Part shown: one piece after another, positions 30,080-40,322 of the stretch
Layout: the number at the start of each line of letters is the position of its first letter
Numbering within the stretch: position 1 is the stretch's first letter
Assembly (NCBI RefSeq): GCF_009765705.1
Contig: NZ_LMUX01000017.1
Location: 124,001 to 188,000 of the forward strand
DNA length: 64,000 bases
Reading direction: 5' to 3'
Source: Burkholderia sp. L27(2015)
Lineage (GTDB): Bacteria; Pseudomonadota; Gammaproteobacteria; Burkholderiales; Burkholderiaceae
Program-made: the position numbers and the translations under genes
The notes under the pieces: generated by a model
Told to the model about the DNA's origin: nothing
Seen by the model: the letters and a program-made list of their open reading frames with translations, nothing else
Database searches by the model: none

Positions 30080-31011
30080 AACCGCGCATGAAGCCCCTCA
30101 TGAAGCCCAACTCCTGGTGGGCACGCAACCGGCCAGCGGGACGTACCGCGGTGATTGCCGGCCCGTATCTGTGGCTGCTGCTGTTCTTCTTCGTGCCGTT
30201 CCTGTTGGTTGTGAAGATCAGCTTTGCCGACTTGCGACTCGGCATACCGCCTTATACCGAACTGATCGCGTTCAAGGATGGCGTGGCCGACGTGACGCTG
30301 TATTTCACGCACTACGCCTTTTTGCTGACCGACAGCCTGTACTTCGACGCCTATCTGAGTTCGATCAAGATCGCCGCGATCTCAACGGCGTTCTGCCTGC
30401 TGATCGGCTATCCGATGGCGTATTACATCGCGCGCTCCAATCCGGCCACGCGCAACCTTCTGATGATGGGGGTGATGCTGCCGTTTTGGACTTCGTTCCT
30501 GATCCGCGTTTATGCCTGGATAGGCATCCTCAAAAACAACGGCCTGCTCAATAACGCGCTGATTTCGATGGGCCTGATTCATAGCCCGATCGAGCTTTAT
30601 CACACCAATTACGCGGTTTATATCGGCATGGTGTATTCATACCTGCCGTTCCTGGTGATGCCCTTGTATGCGCACCTGGTGAAGATGGATTTCACGCTGT
30701 TGGAAGCCGCTTACGACCTCGGCGCACGGCCCTGGAAGACCTTTGTCCACGTGACATTGCCGCTGTCGAAAAACGGCATCATCGCGGGTTGCCTGCTGGT
30801 GTTCATCCCGGCAGTCGGGGAATACGTGATCCCAGAGTTATTGGGCGGAGCCGACACGCTGATGATAGGGCGCGTGATGTGGGATGAGTTTTTCAGCAAT
30901 GCCGATTGGCCGATGGCTTCGGCCGTCACTTGCGCGATGGTGTTGCTGCTGCTGGTGCCTATGGTGCTGTTCCAGCATTTCCAGACCAAGCAACTGGAGC
31001 AGCGTCGATGA
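30076..31011 (+). CDS. potH: Polyamine ABC transporter permease PotH
   Basis: 311 residues with six predicted membrane helices of the MetI-like fold. The cytoplasmic EAA loop is EAAYDLGARPWKTFVHVTLP, which docks onto PotG. Overlaps both neighbours by 4 nt (ATGA), showing tight coupling. Length and N-terminal AVIAGPYLWLLLFFFVPFLL fit PotH rather than PotB. Confidence 0.9.
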   Translation: MKPRMKPLMKPNSWWARNRPAGRTAVIAGPYLWLLLFFFVPFLLVVKISFADLRLGIPPYTELIAFKDGVADVTLYFTHYAFLLTDSLYFDAYLSSIKIAAISTAFCLLIGYPMAYYIARSNPATRNLLMMGVMLPFWTSFLIRVYAWIGILKNNGLLNNALISMGLIHSPIELYHTNYAVYIGMVYSYLPFLVMPLYAHLVKMDFTLLEAAYDLGARPWKTFVHVTLPLSKNGIIAGCLLVFIPAVGEYVIPELLGGADTLMIGRVMWDEFFSNADWPMASAVTCAMVLLLLVPMVLFQHFQTKQLEQRR

Positions 31012-31829
31012 TCAAGCCCAATCGAGGTTTGCAGGTCGCGGTGCTGGGCATCGGTTTCCTGTTTCTGTACATCCCGATCATCAGTCTCGTGGTGTATTCG
31101 TTCAACGAATCGCAACTGGTCACAGTCTGGAGCGGCTTTTCGTTAAAGTGGTACGCGGCGCTCTGGCAGGATGACGAGCTGATCGACGCAGCGTGGTTAT
31201 CGTTGAAGGTGGCGTTAATGACCGCATTCGCCTCGGTCCTGATCGGGACGTGGGCGGGCTTCGTGCTGGCGCGCATGGGGCGTTTCAAAGGCGTCACGCT
31301 GTTCAACGGGTTGATCAGCGCGCCGCTGGTGATCCCCGAGGTTATACAGGGCATTTCCTTGCTGCTGCTGTTCGTCGAGATGGGCAAGCTGTTCGGTTGG
31401 CCTTCGGAGCGCGGTTTTTTTACGATCTGGATCGGTCACGTCATGCTGTGCATTTCGTATGTCGCGATTATCGTCCAGTCGCGTTTGCGCGATTTGAATC
31501 CTTCGCTCGAAGAAGCAGGGCAGGACCTGGGCGCCACGCCGCTACGGGTGTTCTTCAGCATTACCTTGCCGATCATTTCCCAGGCGCTGATCGCGGGCTG
31601 GTTGCTGTCGTTTACGCTATCGATCGACGATGTGGTGACGTCGGCATTTCTTTCCGGCCCGGGGTCCACGACGCTGCCGTTGGTGGTGTTCTCGCGGGTG
31701 CGGCTCGGGCTCAATCCCGAAATGAACGCACTCGCGACACTGTTTATCTCGGTCGTGACTGCAGGCGTGGTGATAGCGAATCATGTGATGCAATCGGCCG
31801 AGCGTAAGCGTATGGCGCTGGCGATCTAG
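31008..31829 (+). CDS. potI: Polyamine ABC transporter permease PotI
   Basis: 273 residues, six-helix MetI-like permease. EEAGQDLGATPLRVFFSITL is the EAA loop. SFTLSIDDVVTSAFLSGPGS is a strongly conserved PotI/PotC sequence. ATG at 31008 overlaps the potH stop by 4 nt. It completes the potFGHI set. Confidence 0.92.
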   Translation: MIKPNRGLQVAVLGIGFLFLYIPIISLVVYSFNESQLVTVWSGFSLKWYAALWQDDELIDAAWLSLKVALMTAFASVLIGTWAGFVLARMGRFKGVTLFNGLISAPLVIPEVIQGISLLLLFVEMGKLFGWPSERGFFTIWIGHVMLCISYVAIIVQSRLRDLNPSLEEAGQDLGATPLRVFFSITLPIISQALIAGWLLSFTLSIDDVVTSAFLSGPGSTTLPLVVFSRVRLGLNPEMNALATLFISVVTAGVVIANHVMQSAERKRMALAI

Positions 31830-31910
31830 CGCATGGAATGGCAACGCTCAATGTCGCGCATGAGCGAAATACAGGTCCAAAACACCGCACGGAAACATTT
31901 AAGCGAAACG

Positions 31911-32978
31911 TTAAGCGTGCAACTGTTGCAGGCCCATTGCAGCGTTGATATGCCGCTCGAAGGTTGGCACGTCGGTGTTGGTTCCGCATAACAGCACACC
32001 TACACGCTTGCCGCTCAAACGCTCGCGCAGCGGGCCGAGCAGGGCGGCAGTCGCGGCGGCGCAGGCCGGCTCGACGGCGAGTTTCAGTTGATCGAACAGT
32101 GTCAGCATGGCAAGCCGCAGCGCATCGTCCGTTACCGTCACAATCTCTTCCACGTAGCGACGGCACAGCTCGTAGCTATAGGCCTCCGTATGAGGGGCCA
32201 TCAAGCTGTCGGCGATCGAATGCATCTGGCCCATGGTAACCGGATGACTGGCCGCAAAGCTGCGGCTCATCGCGTCTGAACCCACGGGTTCGACGCCGTA
32301 CACTTTGCAACGCGGATTGGCGAGCCGCATCGCGGTAGCAATACCGGCGGCCAATCCTCCACCGCCGACCGGGACGATCACGGCATCCAACTCGCTGGCC
32401 TGCGTTATCCATTCATAGCCAAGCGTCGCCGTGCCCAAGATGGTGTGGTACCCATTGAACGGATGCACGAAGCTGCGCCCCTCTTCGGCTTCGATTTGGC
32501 GCGCCAGATCGAAGGCCTCGGCCACGTTCCCGGCCAGACGCACCTCAGCGCCAAAATTACGGCACAACGCGATGCGGGCCGGATTCGCATGCTTGAACAT
32601 CACCACCTTGGCGCCAATACCGAGACGCTGCGCGGCATAAGCCACTGCAACCGCATGGTTGCCGGCGCTCACGCAGGTAACGCCCGCATTGCGCTGACCG
32701 TCGTCAAGCGCGAGCAAATTGGAAAATGCACCGCGGATCTTGAACGTACCGCCGGCCTGCAACAACTCGAATTTGAAATTGATACTGGTGCCATGTAGCG
32801 ACGCGAAATCGTCTTTGTCGAACACGGGCGTGCGACGCGCCCAGACCGATAAGGTCATGTGCTGAGCTGCAATGGCGTCGAGATCCGGGACCTTTTGCCC
32901 TTCGAGCACGGCGGGGTGGTCGTGCTCAGTCTTCATGCCCGGCACTTCGCGAATCTCGTATGGCACGTGTTCGCTCAT
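31911..32978 (-). CDS. PLP-dependent threonine/serine dehydratase
   Basis: 355 residues of the fold-type II PLP family. GGTFKIRGAFSNLL contains the PLP lysine (K80), SAGNHAVAVAYAAQRLG binds the substrate carboxylate, and VPVGGGGLAAGI binds the cofactor phosphate. No C-terminal ACT regulatory domain, so it resembles catabolic TdcB or a serine racemase/dehydratase rather than IlvA. The usual NHAQG reads NHAVA here, a mild deviation. Its start overlaps the argE stop by 4 nt, so they are co-translated. Confidence 0.85.
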   Translation of the reverse strand: MSEHVPYEIREVPGMKTEHDHPAVLEGQKVPDLDAIAAQHMTLSVWARRTPVFDKDDFASLHGTSINFKFELLQAGGTFKIRGAFSNLLALDDGQRNAGVTCVSAGNHAVAVAYAAQRLGIGAKVVMFKHANPARIALCRNFGAEVRLAGNVAEAFDLARQIEAEEGRSFVHPFNGYHTILGTATLGYEWITQASELDAVIVPVGGGGLAAGIATAMRLANPRCKVYGVEPVGSDAMSRSFAASHPVTMGQMHSIADSLMAPHTEAYSYELCRRYVEEIVTVTDDALRLAMLTLFDQLKLAVEPACAAATAALLGPLRERLSGKRVGVLLCGTNTDVPTFERHINAAMGLQQLHA

Positions 32979-34219
32979 GAATGGGTGACCAAGCTGGCAA
33001 TCAATTTCCGCGTGAAGGATTCACACGCTTCAATCTGCTCGATTGCCACGTATTCGTTGGGTTTATGCGCCTGCTCGATATCGCCGGGGCCGCACACGAT
33101 ACTGGGCACGCCGGCCAACTGAAACAGTCCGGCTTCGGTTCCATACGCGACTTTGCGCCGTACCTGGTTTTGGGTCAACGCGCGCACCAATTGCGTGATC
33201 GCCTCCTGCTCGACGCCATCGAATGCCGGCGCGGCGCATATCTGCGTGAACTCGATGGAGGCATGCGGTTGGACGGCACGCATGGCCGGCTCAAGCTGCT
33301 CGCGCGCGTATTTCTCAACCTGCTCGAAAAGTCCGGTCGGATCGACCGGTGGCAAATTGCGATATTCGAAGGTGAATTCGCACAGCGAAGGCACGGTATT
33401 AAGCGCGATCCCGCCGCTGACCAAACCGGTCTGTGCGGTGCTGAACGGTACGTCAAATTCTTCGTCAAAGGGGCCTTGGGCGCGCATCTGGTCCGCGAGG
33501 TCGCGGATATGGCAAATCAGCCGAGCCGCATATTCGATCGCGTTCACGCCCTTGGGCGTCAACGACGAATGTGCGGCATGACCGCGTACACAGCATTTAT
33601 AGGCGTTGATGCCTTTATGCGCGACGATCGGGCGCATCGTGGTGGGTTCGCCGACGATACAACCATCGAGCCGAATGCCCCGGCGCTTCAGGTCGGCCAG
33701 CATGACCGGTGCGCCGACGCAACCCACCTCTTCGTCATAAGACAGCGCAAAATGCAACGGTTGTTTCAAGCGCGCCGCCTGCATCTCGGGTAATAACGCC
33801 AAGCTCACGCCGATGAAACCTTTCATGTCGCAAGCGCCGCGGCCGTAAAGCTTGCCGTCCTTGACGACGGCCTTGAACGGATCGGTGTCCCAGGGCTGGC
33901 CATTGACCGGCACGACATCGGTATGCCCCGAAAGCACAATGCCGCCGTCGGTGTGGCCATCGTGGGCGGGGACGGTTGCAAATAAATTGGCTTTACGGCC
34001 AGCGGCGTCATGAGTCAGCACCGCGTCGATGCCGGCTTGCTTGAGATAATCGCGTACTGTTTCGATCAGGCCCAGATTCGATTCACGGCTGGTCGTGTCG
34101 AACCCGATCAGCTTTTCGATCCACGGCAGCGATAGCGGCACGGCAGAACGGCCCGCGGAGGAGGGCGAAGCCGCGTTTGCGCTGGCTTGATTGGCGATGG
34201 TCCCGACGATGGTTGACAT
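32975..34219 (-). CDS. argE: Acetylornithine deacetylase
   Basis: 414 residues, M20 metallopeptidase family; hydrolyses N-acetylornithine to ornithine in arginine synthesis. Metal and catalytic motifs: LSGHTDVVPV, ACDMKGFIGVSLALL and ALSYDEEVGCVGAP (catalytic Glu pair). The dimerisation domain holds CCVRGHAAHSS. An N-terminal Ala/Ser-rich stretch of about 28 residues precedes the domain. Coupled with the downstream dehydratase; other M20 amidohydrolases cannot be fully excluded. Confidence 0.88.
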   Translation of the reverse strand: MSTIVGTIANQASANAASPSSAGRSAVPLSLPWIEKLIGFDTTSRESNLGLIETVRDYLKQAGIDAVLTHDAAGRKANLFATVPAHDGHTDGGIVLSGHTDVVPVNGQPWDTDPFKAVVKDGKLYGRGACDMKGFIGVSLALLPEMQAARLKQPLHFALSYDEEVGCVGAPVMLADLKRRGIRLDGCIVGEPTTMRPIVAHKGINAYKCCVRGHAAHSSLTPKGVNAIEYAARLICHIRDLADQMRAQGPFDEEFDVPFSTAQTGLVSGGIALNTVPSLCEFTFEYRNLPPVDPTGLFEQVEKYAREQLEPAMRAVQPHASIEFTQICAAPAFDGVEQEAITQLVRALTQNQVRRKVAYGTEAGLFQLAGVPSIVCGPGDIEQAHKPNEYVAIEQIEACESFTRKLIASLVTHS

Positions 34220-34365
34220 AAATGGCTCCGCTGACTCCGCTAATTCTGATTAACTATTACTAAATAATATCTTAAATTTAGGCCGATAGAGAGTCTATGC
34301 GATGCGCGCGCCAGGCACGCGTGGCCCGGCGTGACGGGGTCGTGAGGCTATGTGTCACGCGACAT

Positions 34366-37300
34366 TCAGCGGGCAGTCACCGCTGGCCCCTTATCCCGGC
34401 TTACCGGAGCCCCCAGCGAGCGCATCACGTCCTTCAAGGTCGAAACGCGGACGCTGAGGTCAGGCGTGCGCGTTTCAATGCGCAGTTTGTCCTGGCCCGC
34501 CAGATTGATGTGTTTGTTTTTCTGCACCATCTCGATGATGCGCATGGCGTCGATCGGCGGTTGCGCGACGAACTGCAGCGAGATCATCGTTTCCGAGGCA
34601 TCTATCTTCACGATGCCTAGTGGTTTGGCGTTCAGGCGCAAGCGGTGCGTTTCGATCAACGCTTGCGCTTGCGGTGGCAATCTGCCGAAACGGTCGATCA
34701 GCTCTTCCTGAATCGCGTCGATCGCATCGGCGCGCTCGCAGTTGGCCATGCGCTTATAGAGCGACAGCCGTTCCTGCACGTCGCCGCAATACGCCGTGGG
34801 CAAAATAGCCGGCACATGCAGATTGATTTCGGTAGTCGCACTCAGCGGCGCCGTCAGGTCAGGTTCGTGGCCGGCCTTGAGCGACCTGACCGCATCGTTG
34901 AGCATGTCGGTGTAAAGCTGGAAGCCGATCTCGTGGATGTCGCCCGATTGCTTGTCGCCCAGTACTTCGCCCGCCCCGCGTATTTCAAGATCGTGCATCG
35001 CCAGGTAAAAGCCGGCGCCCAGTTCTTCCATTTGCTGAATCGCTTCCAAACGACGATTGGCCTGCTTGGTCAGCGCCTGCGGGTCGTTCACCAGTAAATA
35101 CGCATAGGCCTGATGGTGCGATCGACCTACGCGGCCGCGCAATTGGTGCAACTGCGCAAGCCCGAACTTGTCAGCCCGATGCATCAGGATGGTATTGGCG
35201 CTCGGTACGTCGATGCCGGTTTCGATAATTGTCGTGCATAGCAGCACATTGGCGCGCTGCCCGACGAAATCGCGCATGACGCGTTCCAGCTCGCGTTCGT
35301 GCATCTGCCCATGAGCCACCACGATGCGTGCCTCGGGCACTAGCGCTTCGAGCATCGAGCGACGGTTTTCGATGGTCTCCACTTCGTTGTGCAGGAAGTA
35401 GACCTGGCCGCCGCGTTTGAGCTCGCGCAACATGGCCTCGCGTATCGTGCTGGCGTCCTCGCGCCGTACGAAGGTCTTGATGGCGAGCCGTTTTTGCGGC
35501 GCGGTTGCAATCACCGAGAATTCGCGCAACCCTTCGAGGGCCAAGCCGAGCGTGCGGGGAATGGGTGTTGCGGTCAGCGTCAGGATGTCGACTTCCGCAC
35601 GCAGCGCTTTCAACGCTTCCTTCTGCCTGACGCCGAAACGATGCTCTTCGTCGATGATGACCAGACCTAGCCGTTGGAACTGCACGTCCGAGGACAACAG
35701 CTTGTGCGTGCCGATCACGATGTCCAGCGTGCCGTCGTTGATCGACTTGATCGCCGACGAGATTTCCTTGGTGCTCTTGAAACGCGACAGCTCGGCAATG
35801 CGCACAGGCCAGTCGGAGAAACGATCGGAAAACGTATTGAAATGCTGCTCGGCCAGCAGCGTGGTGGGCGACAGGATCGCTACCTGCTTGCCGCCCATCA
35901 CCGCAATAAACGCTGCACGCAACGCCACCTCGGTCTTGCCGAAACCGACGTCGCCGCAGACCAGCCTGTCCATCGGCTTGCCGCTGGTCATGTCGCCGAT
36001 CACGGCCTGGATCGCCGCGGCCTGGTCGGGCGTTTCTTCAAAACCGAAGCTTTCGGCAAAGCGATCGTAATCGCGCGGCGTGAGTTCGAACGCGTGACCC
36101 TGGCGCGCCGCGCGGCGTGCGTAGAGGTTGAGCAGCTCGGCGGCGGTGTCGCGAATCTGCTGCGCGGCGCGACGCTTCGCTTTGTCCCATTGACCTGAGC
36201 CCAGCGTATGCAGCGGTGCGGTGTCGGGGTCGGCGCCGCTATACCGCGAAATCACGTGCAACTGCGCGACCGGCACATAAAGCTTACTTTCGCTCGCGTA
36301 TTCGAGATGCAGCAACTCGGTTTCGCCTTCGCCGAGGTCCATGGTGATCAGGCCGTGGTAACGGCCGATACCGTGCTGACTGTGCACCACTGGATCGCCG
36401 ATCTTGAGCTCCGAAAGATCGCGCACCATCGAGTCAACGTTGCTGGCCTGTTCTTGGCGGCGGCGTGAGCTACGGCGAGCGAATGAGCCGTACAACTCAT
36501 TTTCGGTGACGATCGCGAGTTGCTCTTCGGGCAACGCAAAGCCGTTGGCCAGCGCGGCAACCCCGAGCGTGAAGGGCGCCGCAGCCGTCGAGAAATCTTC
36601 GAACGATTCGCAATTGGCGGGCTTGAGCTGGTTGTCGTGCAGCCACTGCAGAATCGTCTCGCGGCGGCCCGCTGATTCGGCCACCAGCAAGACTCGATAC
36701 GAGGTGCTGTCCAGAAAACGCCGTAGCGCGTAAGCCGGGTCCTCAGCGTGCCGGTCTACCGCCAGCGTGGGCAGCGGCACGCTCCAGGCGCCGCCGCCGG
36801 CGCTCGGGACAACCAGGCGGGCAAACGGCTTGGCGAGCGTGTAAAAATCCTCGTCGCTCAGGAATAAGCGCTGTGGCTCCAGAATCGGCCGATCCCGGTC
36901 CAGCGAAAGAAAGTTGTAGCGCTGGCGCGTATCGGCGGTAAATCGTCGGATCGACGCGTCCAGATCGCCGACCAGGATCAGTTGCGTGTTCGCCGGCAGA
37001 TAGTGAAACAGCGTGGCCGTTTCATCGAAAAAGAGCGGCAAATAGTATTCGATGCCGGCAGCGGGCACGCCGTTACCGATATCCTTGTAGACGGAGCTGC
37101 GGCTAGGATCGCCTTCGAAGGTCTCGCGCCAGCGGCTGCGGCACGCGGTGCGCGCCGCTTCGTCGAACGGAAACTCGCGCCCCGGCAGCAGCCGGACATC
37201 CCGCACCGGATACAGGCTGCGCTGGTTGTCGGGGTCGAACGCGCGTATCGATTCGACCTGATTGTCGAACAGATCGATGCGATACGGCAGCGGCGAGCCC

Positions 37301-37857
37301 ATCGGGAACAGGTCGATCAAGCCGCCGCGCACGCAATATTCGCCGGGGCGCATCACTTGACTGACGTGCTCGTAGCCCGCCAGCGTCAATTGCGCCTTGA
37401 GCTTGGCTTCGTCAAGTTTCTCGCCCTGGGTGAACGAGAAGGTGTACGCGGCCATGAATGAAGCCGGCGGCATCCGGTACAACGCGGTCGTGGCCGGCAC
37501 CAGCAGGATGTCGCAGCGCCCTTCGCCAAGGTCATGGAGCGTCGCGAGCCGCTCGGAGACCAGATCCTGATGCGGTGAGAACGTGTCGTAGGGCAGGGTT
37601 TCCCAATCGGGCAGCAGCCGCACGCGCGCCAGCGGTGCGAAATACGCGATTTCATGGCGCAACCGTTGCGCATCCGCCGCACTGGCGCAAATCACCGCCA
37701 GCAATGGCACTTGATTGCGATAGCTCTCGAAGTAGCGTGCGATCATCAGCGCGTCCGCTGAACCGTGGACGCCATCGAACGCGTAGCGCTGCCCAGCTTT
37801 GACCAGCGCGAGCGGCGCCGTGCGAGTCACTGCGGTTTCTGGAAGATGATCTGACAT
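34366..37857 (-). CDS. mfd: Transcription-repair coupling factor Mfd
   Basis: 1163 residues; removes stalled RNA polymerase from lesions and recruits UvrA. The N-terminal UvrB-like module (about 30-350), RNA-polymerase-interacting domain (about 490-570; KIGDPVVHSQHGIGRYHGLI), RecG-like helicase with Walker A GDVGFGKTEVALRA (about 632-645), DEEH box IIDEEHRFGV and the ATGQ/TRG region, then the C-terminal UvrA-masking domain, are in normal order and length. Divergent from ispD. Confidence 0.97.
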   Translation of the reverse strand: MSDHLPETAVTRTAPLALVKAGQRYAFDGVHGSADALMIARYFESYRNQVPLLAVICASAADAQRLRHEIAYFAPLARVRLLPDWETLPYDTFSPHQDLVSERLATLHDLGEGRCDILLVPATTALYRMPPASFMAAYTFSFTQGEKLDEAKLKAQLTLAGYEHVSQVMRPGEYCVRGGLIDLFPMGSPLPYRIDLFDNQVESIRAFDPDNQRSLYPVRDVRLLPGREFPFDEAARTACRSRWRETFEGDPSRSSVYKDIGNGVPAAGIEYYLPLFFDETATLFHYLPANTQLILVGDLDASIRRFTADTRQRYNFLSLDRDRPILEPQRLFLSDEDFYTLAKPFARLVVPSAGGGAWSVPLPTLAVDRHAEDPAYALRRFLDSTSYRVLLVAESAGRRETILQWLHDNQLKPANCESFEDFSTAAAPFTLGVAALANGFALPEEQLAIVTENELYGSFARRSSRRRQEQASNVDSMVRDLSELKIGDPVVHSQHGIGRYHGLITMDLGEGETELLHLEYASESKLYVPVAQLHVISRYSGADPDTAPLHTLGSGQWDKAKRRAAQQIRDTAAELLNLYARRAARQGHAFELTPRDYDRFAESFGFEETPDQAAAIQAVIGDMTSGKPMDRLVCGDVGFGKTEVALRAAFIAVMGGKQVAILSPTTLLAEQHFNTFSDRFSDWPVRIAELSRFKSTKEISSAIKSINDGTLDIVIGTHKLLSSDVQFQRLGLVIIDEEHRFGVRQKEALKALRAEVDILTLTATPIPRTLGLALEGLREFSVIATAPQKRLAIKTFVRREDASTIREAMLRELKRGGQVYFLHNEVETIENRRSMLEALVPEARIVVAHGQMHERELERVMRDFVGQRANVLLCTTIIETGIDVPSANTILMHRADKFGLAQLHQLRGRVGRSHHQAYAYLLVNDPQALTKQANRRLEAIQQMEELGAGFYLAMHDLEIRGAGEVLGDKQSGDIHEIGFQLYTDMLNDAVRSLKAGHEPDLTAPLSATTEINLHVPAILPTAYCGDVQERLSLYKRMANCERADAIDAIQEELIDRFGRLPPQAQALIETHRLRLNAKPLGIVKIDASETMISLQFVAQPPIDAMRIIEMVQKNKHINLAGQDKLRIETRTPDLSVRVSTLKDVMRSLGAPVSRDKGPAVTAR

Positions 37858-38169
37858 AAAGGCGAGTTGCGGGGTATCGGGTTAGGCGCACGAGGCACGA
37901 TATGCTATGCCTGGCTTGCTGGGCGTGGCTGGAAAAGCCTCTGGGCGCATCGCTGCGGGCGTCGCGAAACGTGGGCAGCGTGGACACCGTGTAACAACTG
38001 CGAAGCGGGCAGAAGCACTGCAAGACGCGCAGAAAGAAACGCTGGAAGGCAGATGCTCTTGCCCGGCAGCACGCGAACAAAGAACGTTATTATAGAATCC
38101 GTTTTCGACTTTCACCGACGGTACCGCTCAAATGAGCGTCGCCGACCTCTTTTCAGGCTTTGAAGCTGC
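37858..38169. promoter_or_regulatory. mfd-ispD divergent region with a candidate ispD promoter
   Basis: This 312-bp gap contains no convincing gene. TTGCCC (38069-38074), 16 bp, TATAGA (38091-38096) on the plus strand is a plausible promoter for ispD-ispF, starting about 65 bp before the ispD GTG. Confidence 0.4.
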
Positions 38170-38967
38170 GTGACTCCATCTCGTCTTTTTGCTGTGATTC
38201 CCTGCGCCGGTATAGGCGCGCGTTCCGGTGCGCCATTGCCCAAGCAATACCGGACGGTGGCAGGGCACAATTTGCTGCATCACACGCTGGCCGCATTCGA
38301 CGCGTGTTCCGAACTGACCCAGACACTCGTGGTGCTCGCGCCGCACGACACGCATTTCGATCCGCGCCGCTTTAACGGCTTGCGCTTTGCGGTGCGCCGG
38401 TGTGGCGGCGACAGTCGCCATGCGACGGTGCTCAACGGCCTGTACGCGCTGCGTGAATTCGGTGCGCGCGATCACGACTGGGCGCTGGTGCATGACGCTG
38501 CGCGGGCCGGCATCACGCCCACGTTGATACGCAAGCTGGTCGCCGAAGTCAAGGATGATCCCGTAGGCGGCATCGTGGCGTTGCCGCTAGCCGACACGCT
38601 TAAACGTGCTGCGCCTGATGTGGCCCATACAACGGACGCGGCGGCCGCGGCGAACGCAACGGACGAGCCCGACGCAACTGATGCGATTAACGTCGCCCAC
38701 AGCGGCCCACGCATTGCGCGCACCGAGCCGCGCGATGGCCTCTGGCTTGCGCAAACGCCGCAAATGTTTCGCTTAGGGCTGTTGCGCGATGCGCTCGAAA
38801 GTGCACAGCGCGACGGTTTCAATGTGACCGACGAAGCCAGTGCGCTGGAGCGGCTCGGCCACACTCCGCGTCTGGTGCAGGGCAATTTGCGCAATTTCAA
38901 GGTGACCTATCCGGAAGATTTCGCGCTTGCCGAGGCGATTCTCGGCAAGTCTTCGGAGCACGGTTAA
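38170..38967 (+). CDS. ispD: 2-C-methyl-D-erythritol 4-phosphate cytidylyltransferase
   Basis: 265 residues; makes CDP-ME in the MEP isoprenoid pathway. [20 protein letters not shown] is the nucleotide-binding loop, VHDAARAGI contains the metal-binding Asp, and [12 protein letters not shown] is conserved. The family is usually about 230-240 residues; the excess is a low-complexity insert rich in Ala, Thr, Asp and Asn (about residues 153-180) between LADTLKRA and [20 protein letters not shown]. The start is a GTG. ispF follows on the same strand. Confidence 0.93.
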   Translation: MTPSRLFAVIPCAGIGARSGAPLPKQYRTVAGHNLLHHTLAAFDACSELTQTLVVLAPHDTHFDPRRFNGLRFAVRRCGGDSRHATVLNGLYALREFGARDHDWALVHDAARAGITPTLIRKLVAEVKDDPVGGIVALPLADTLKRAAPDVAHTTDAAAAANATDEPDATDAINVAHSGPRIARTEPRDGLWLAQTPQMFRLGLLRDALESAQRDGFNVTDEASALERLGHTPRLVQGNLRNFKVTYPEDFALAEAILGKSSEHG

Positions 38968-39040
38968 ATCGAGTCACTATCGTGCCTCTCCATCGCGCCT
39001 CCATTACCTTTTCAACATGGTTTCTTGAACGGACTAAATT

Positions 39041-39529
39041 ATGAACTTTCGAGTAGGTCAGGGATATGACGTCCACGCCTTGGTTCCGGGCCGGCCCCTC
39101 ATTATCGGCGGCGTAACGATCCCTTACGAGCGCGGCTTGCTGGGCCATTCGGATGCGGATGTGCTGTTGCATGCGATTACCGACGCGCTATTCGGTGCGG
39201 CAGCGTTGGGCGATATCGGTCGCCATTTCCCCGACACCGATCCGGCCTTTGCCGGCGCTGACAGCCGTACCTTGCTGCGCGAAGCGGTGGCGCGTGTGGC
39301 GCAGGCCGGTTATCAAATCGTCAATGTCGACAGCACCGTGATCGCGCAGTCGCCCAAGCTGGCGCCCTACATTGCGGCGATGTGCGAGAACTTGGCGCAC
39401 GATCTCGATCTACCGGCCGATTGCGTCAACGTGAAAGCCAAGACGAACGAGAAACTCGGCTATTTGGGCCGCAGCGAAGGGATCGCGGCCGAAGCGGTGG
39501 TGCTGATCAAGCGCGGGTTCATTAGTTGA
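39041..39529 (+). CDS. ispF: 2-C-methyl-D-erythritol 2,4-cyclodiphosphate synthase
   Basis: 162 residues; forms MEcPP from CDP-MEP, two steps after Isp[12 protein letters not shown] carries the metal ligands (Asp, His), [20 protein letters not shown] the third, and [20 protein letters not shown] the cytidine-binding end. Full length. Lies 73 bp after ispD. Confidence 0.97.
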   Translation: MNFRVGQGYDVHALVPGRPLIIGGVTIPYERGLLGHSDADVLLHAITDALFGAAALGDIGRHFPDTDPAFAGADSRTLLREAVARVAQAGYQIVNVDSTVIAQSPKLAPYIAAMCENLAHDLDLPADCVNVKAKTNEKLGYLGRSEGIAAEAVVLIKRGFIS

Positions 39530-40322
39530 CATAGGCGGTGCAAGAGCACCGCAGGCTTGCCGCTCGTCCACGTGACACCGCTCGAAAAGCCAATATAGAT
39601 GTATTTCCCCGGCGGTCTCACCAGTTTATTTGAGAACGTGGACAGCTTAACGCGTGCTTCTTAAAATTTCTTACTGCAATCAGTTATTGGATGGGCATCG
39701 TTTCATCAATTATCAATAGGGGTTTCCAGCTGCATCGGTGTAAAAACTAAAAATCAAAAGCATCGAATTAACAAAGTATTATTTGTTTAAGGGCATAATG
39801 ATCTCAACGGCGCCAGGGCTGATGGGCAAAAAGGCTTCCCGACCTGCTGGCGCTGCTGTTTTTAAATCTTACGCGGAAAAGGCGCTAGCAAATGATTGCG
39901 TCATTTATATTGCACACGCCTGTCATTGTTCGTTTCTAACGGACAGAGCTATCCTTACTTTCAGTCTTGCTGAGATCGAGATATACAAGCACTCCGAATT
40001 ACATAGCGACGACAAAGCTATCAACTTGGCTTGCTGTCATTGTTACAGGTCTGACGCAACTGTTGTTATCGTTGTCGACGTATGTGCCTTACCAGACCTG
40101 TTCAAGAATCGGTATGTCGGCTGGAATAGGGACGTACCCTCAATGGTTTACCCTGGTGCCGAAAGGCGAGCAGCTTCGAGAAAATTGGTCAGCTAACTGA
40201 CCTTTGCTACGTTCTTGAATTCTTTGTCGTGCGCTAATTTTTCGTTTTCTTCGGTCGAGCGTTGCTTGTGCAATATTCCCATCGATAACTAGTTCGTAAG
40301 TAAAAATGGCATAACGTCGCAT
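39530..40322. other. Gene-poor AT-richer stretch after ispF
   Basis: About 790 bp without a gene I can support. A hairpin (GCGGTGC-AAGA-GCACCGC, 39535-39552) follows ispF but lacks a T run. Two overlapping plus-strand frames exist: 39798-40196 (preceded by AAGGG, encoding a cysteine-rich sequence with no recognised motif) and one ending at 40200 with one hydrophobic stretch and TYPQWFTLVPKGEQLRENW. Codon usage in both is unlike neighbours. They are probably non-coding or decayed. Confidence 0.35.
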
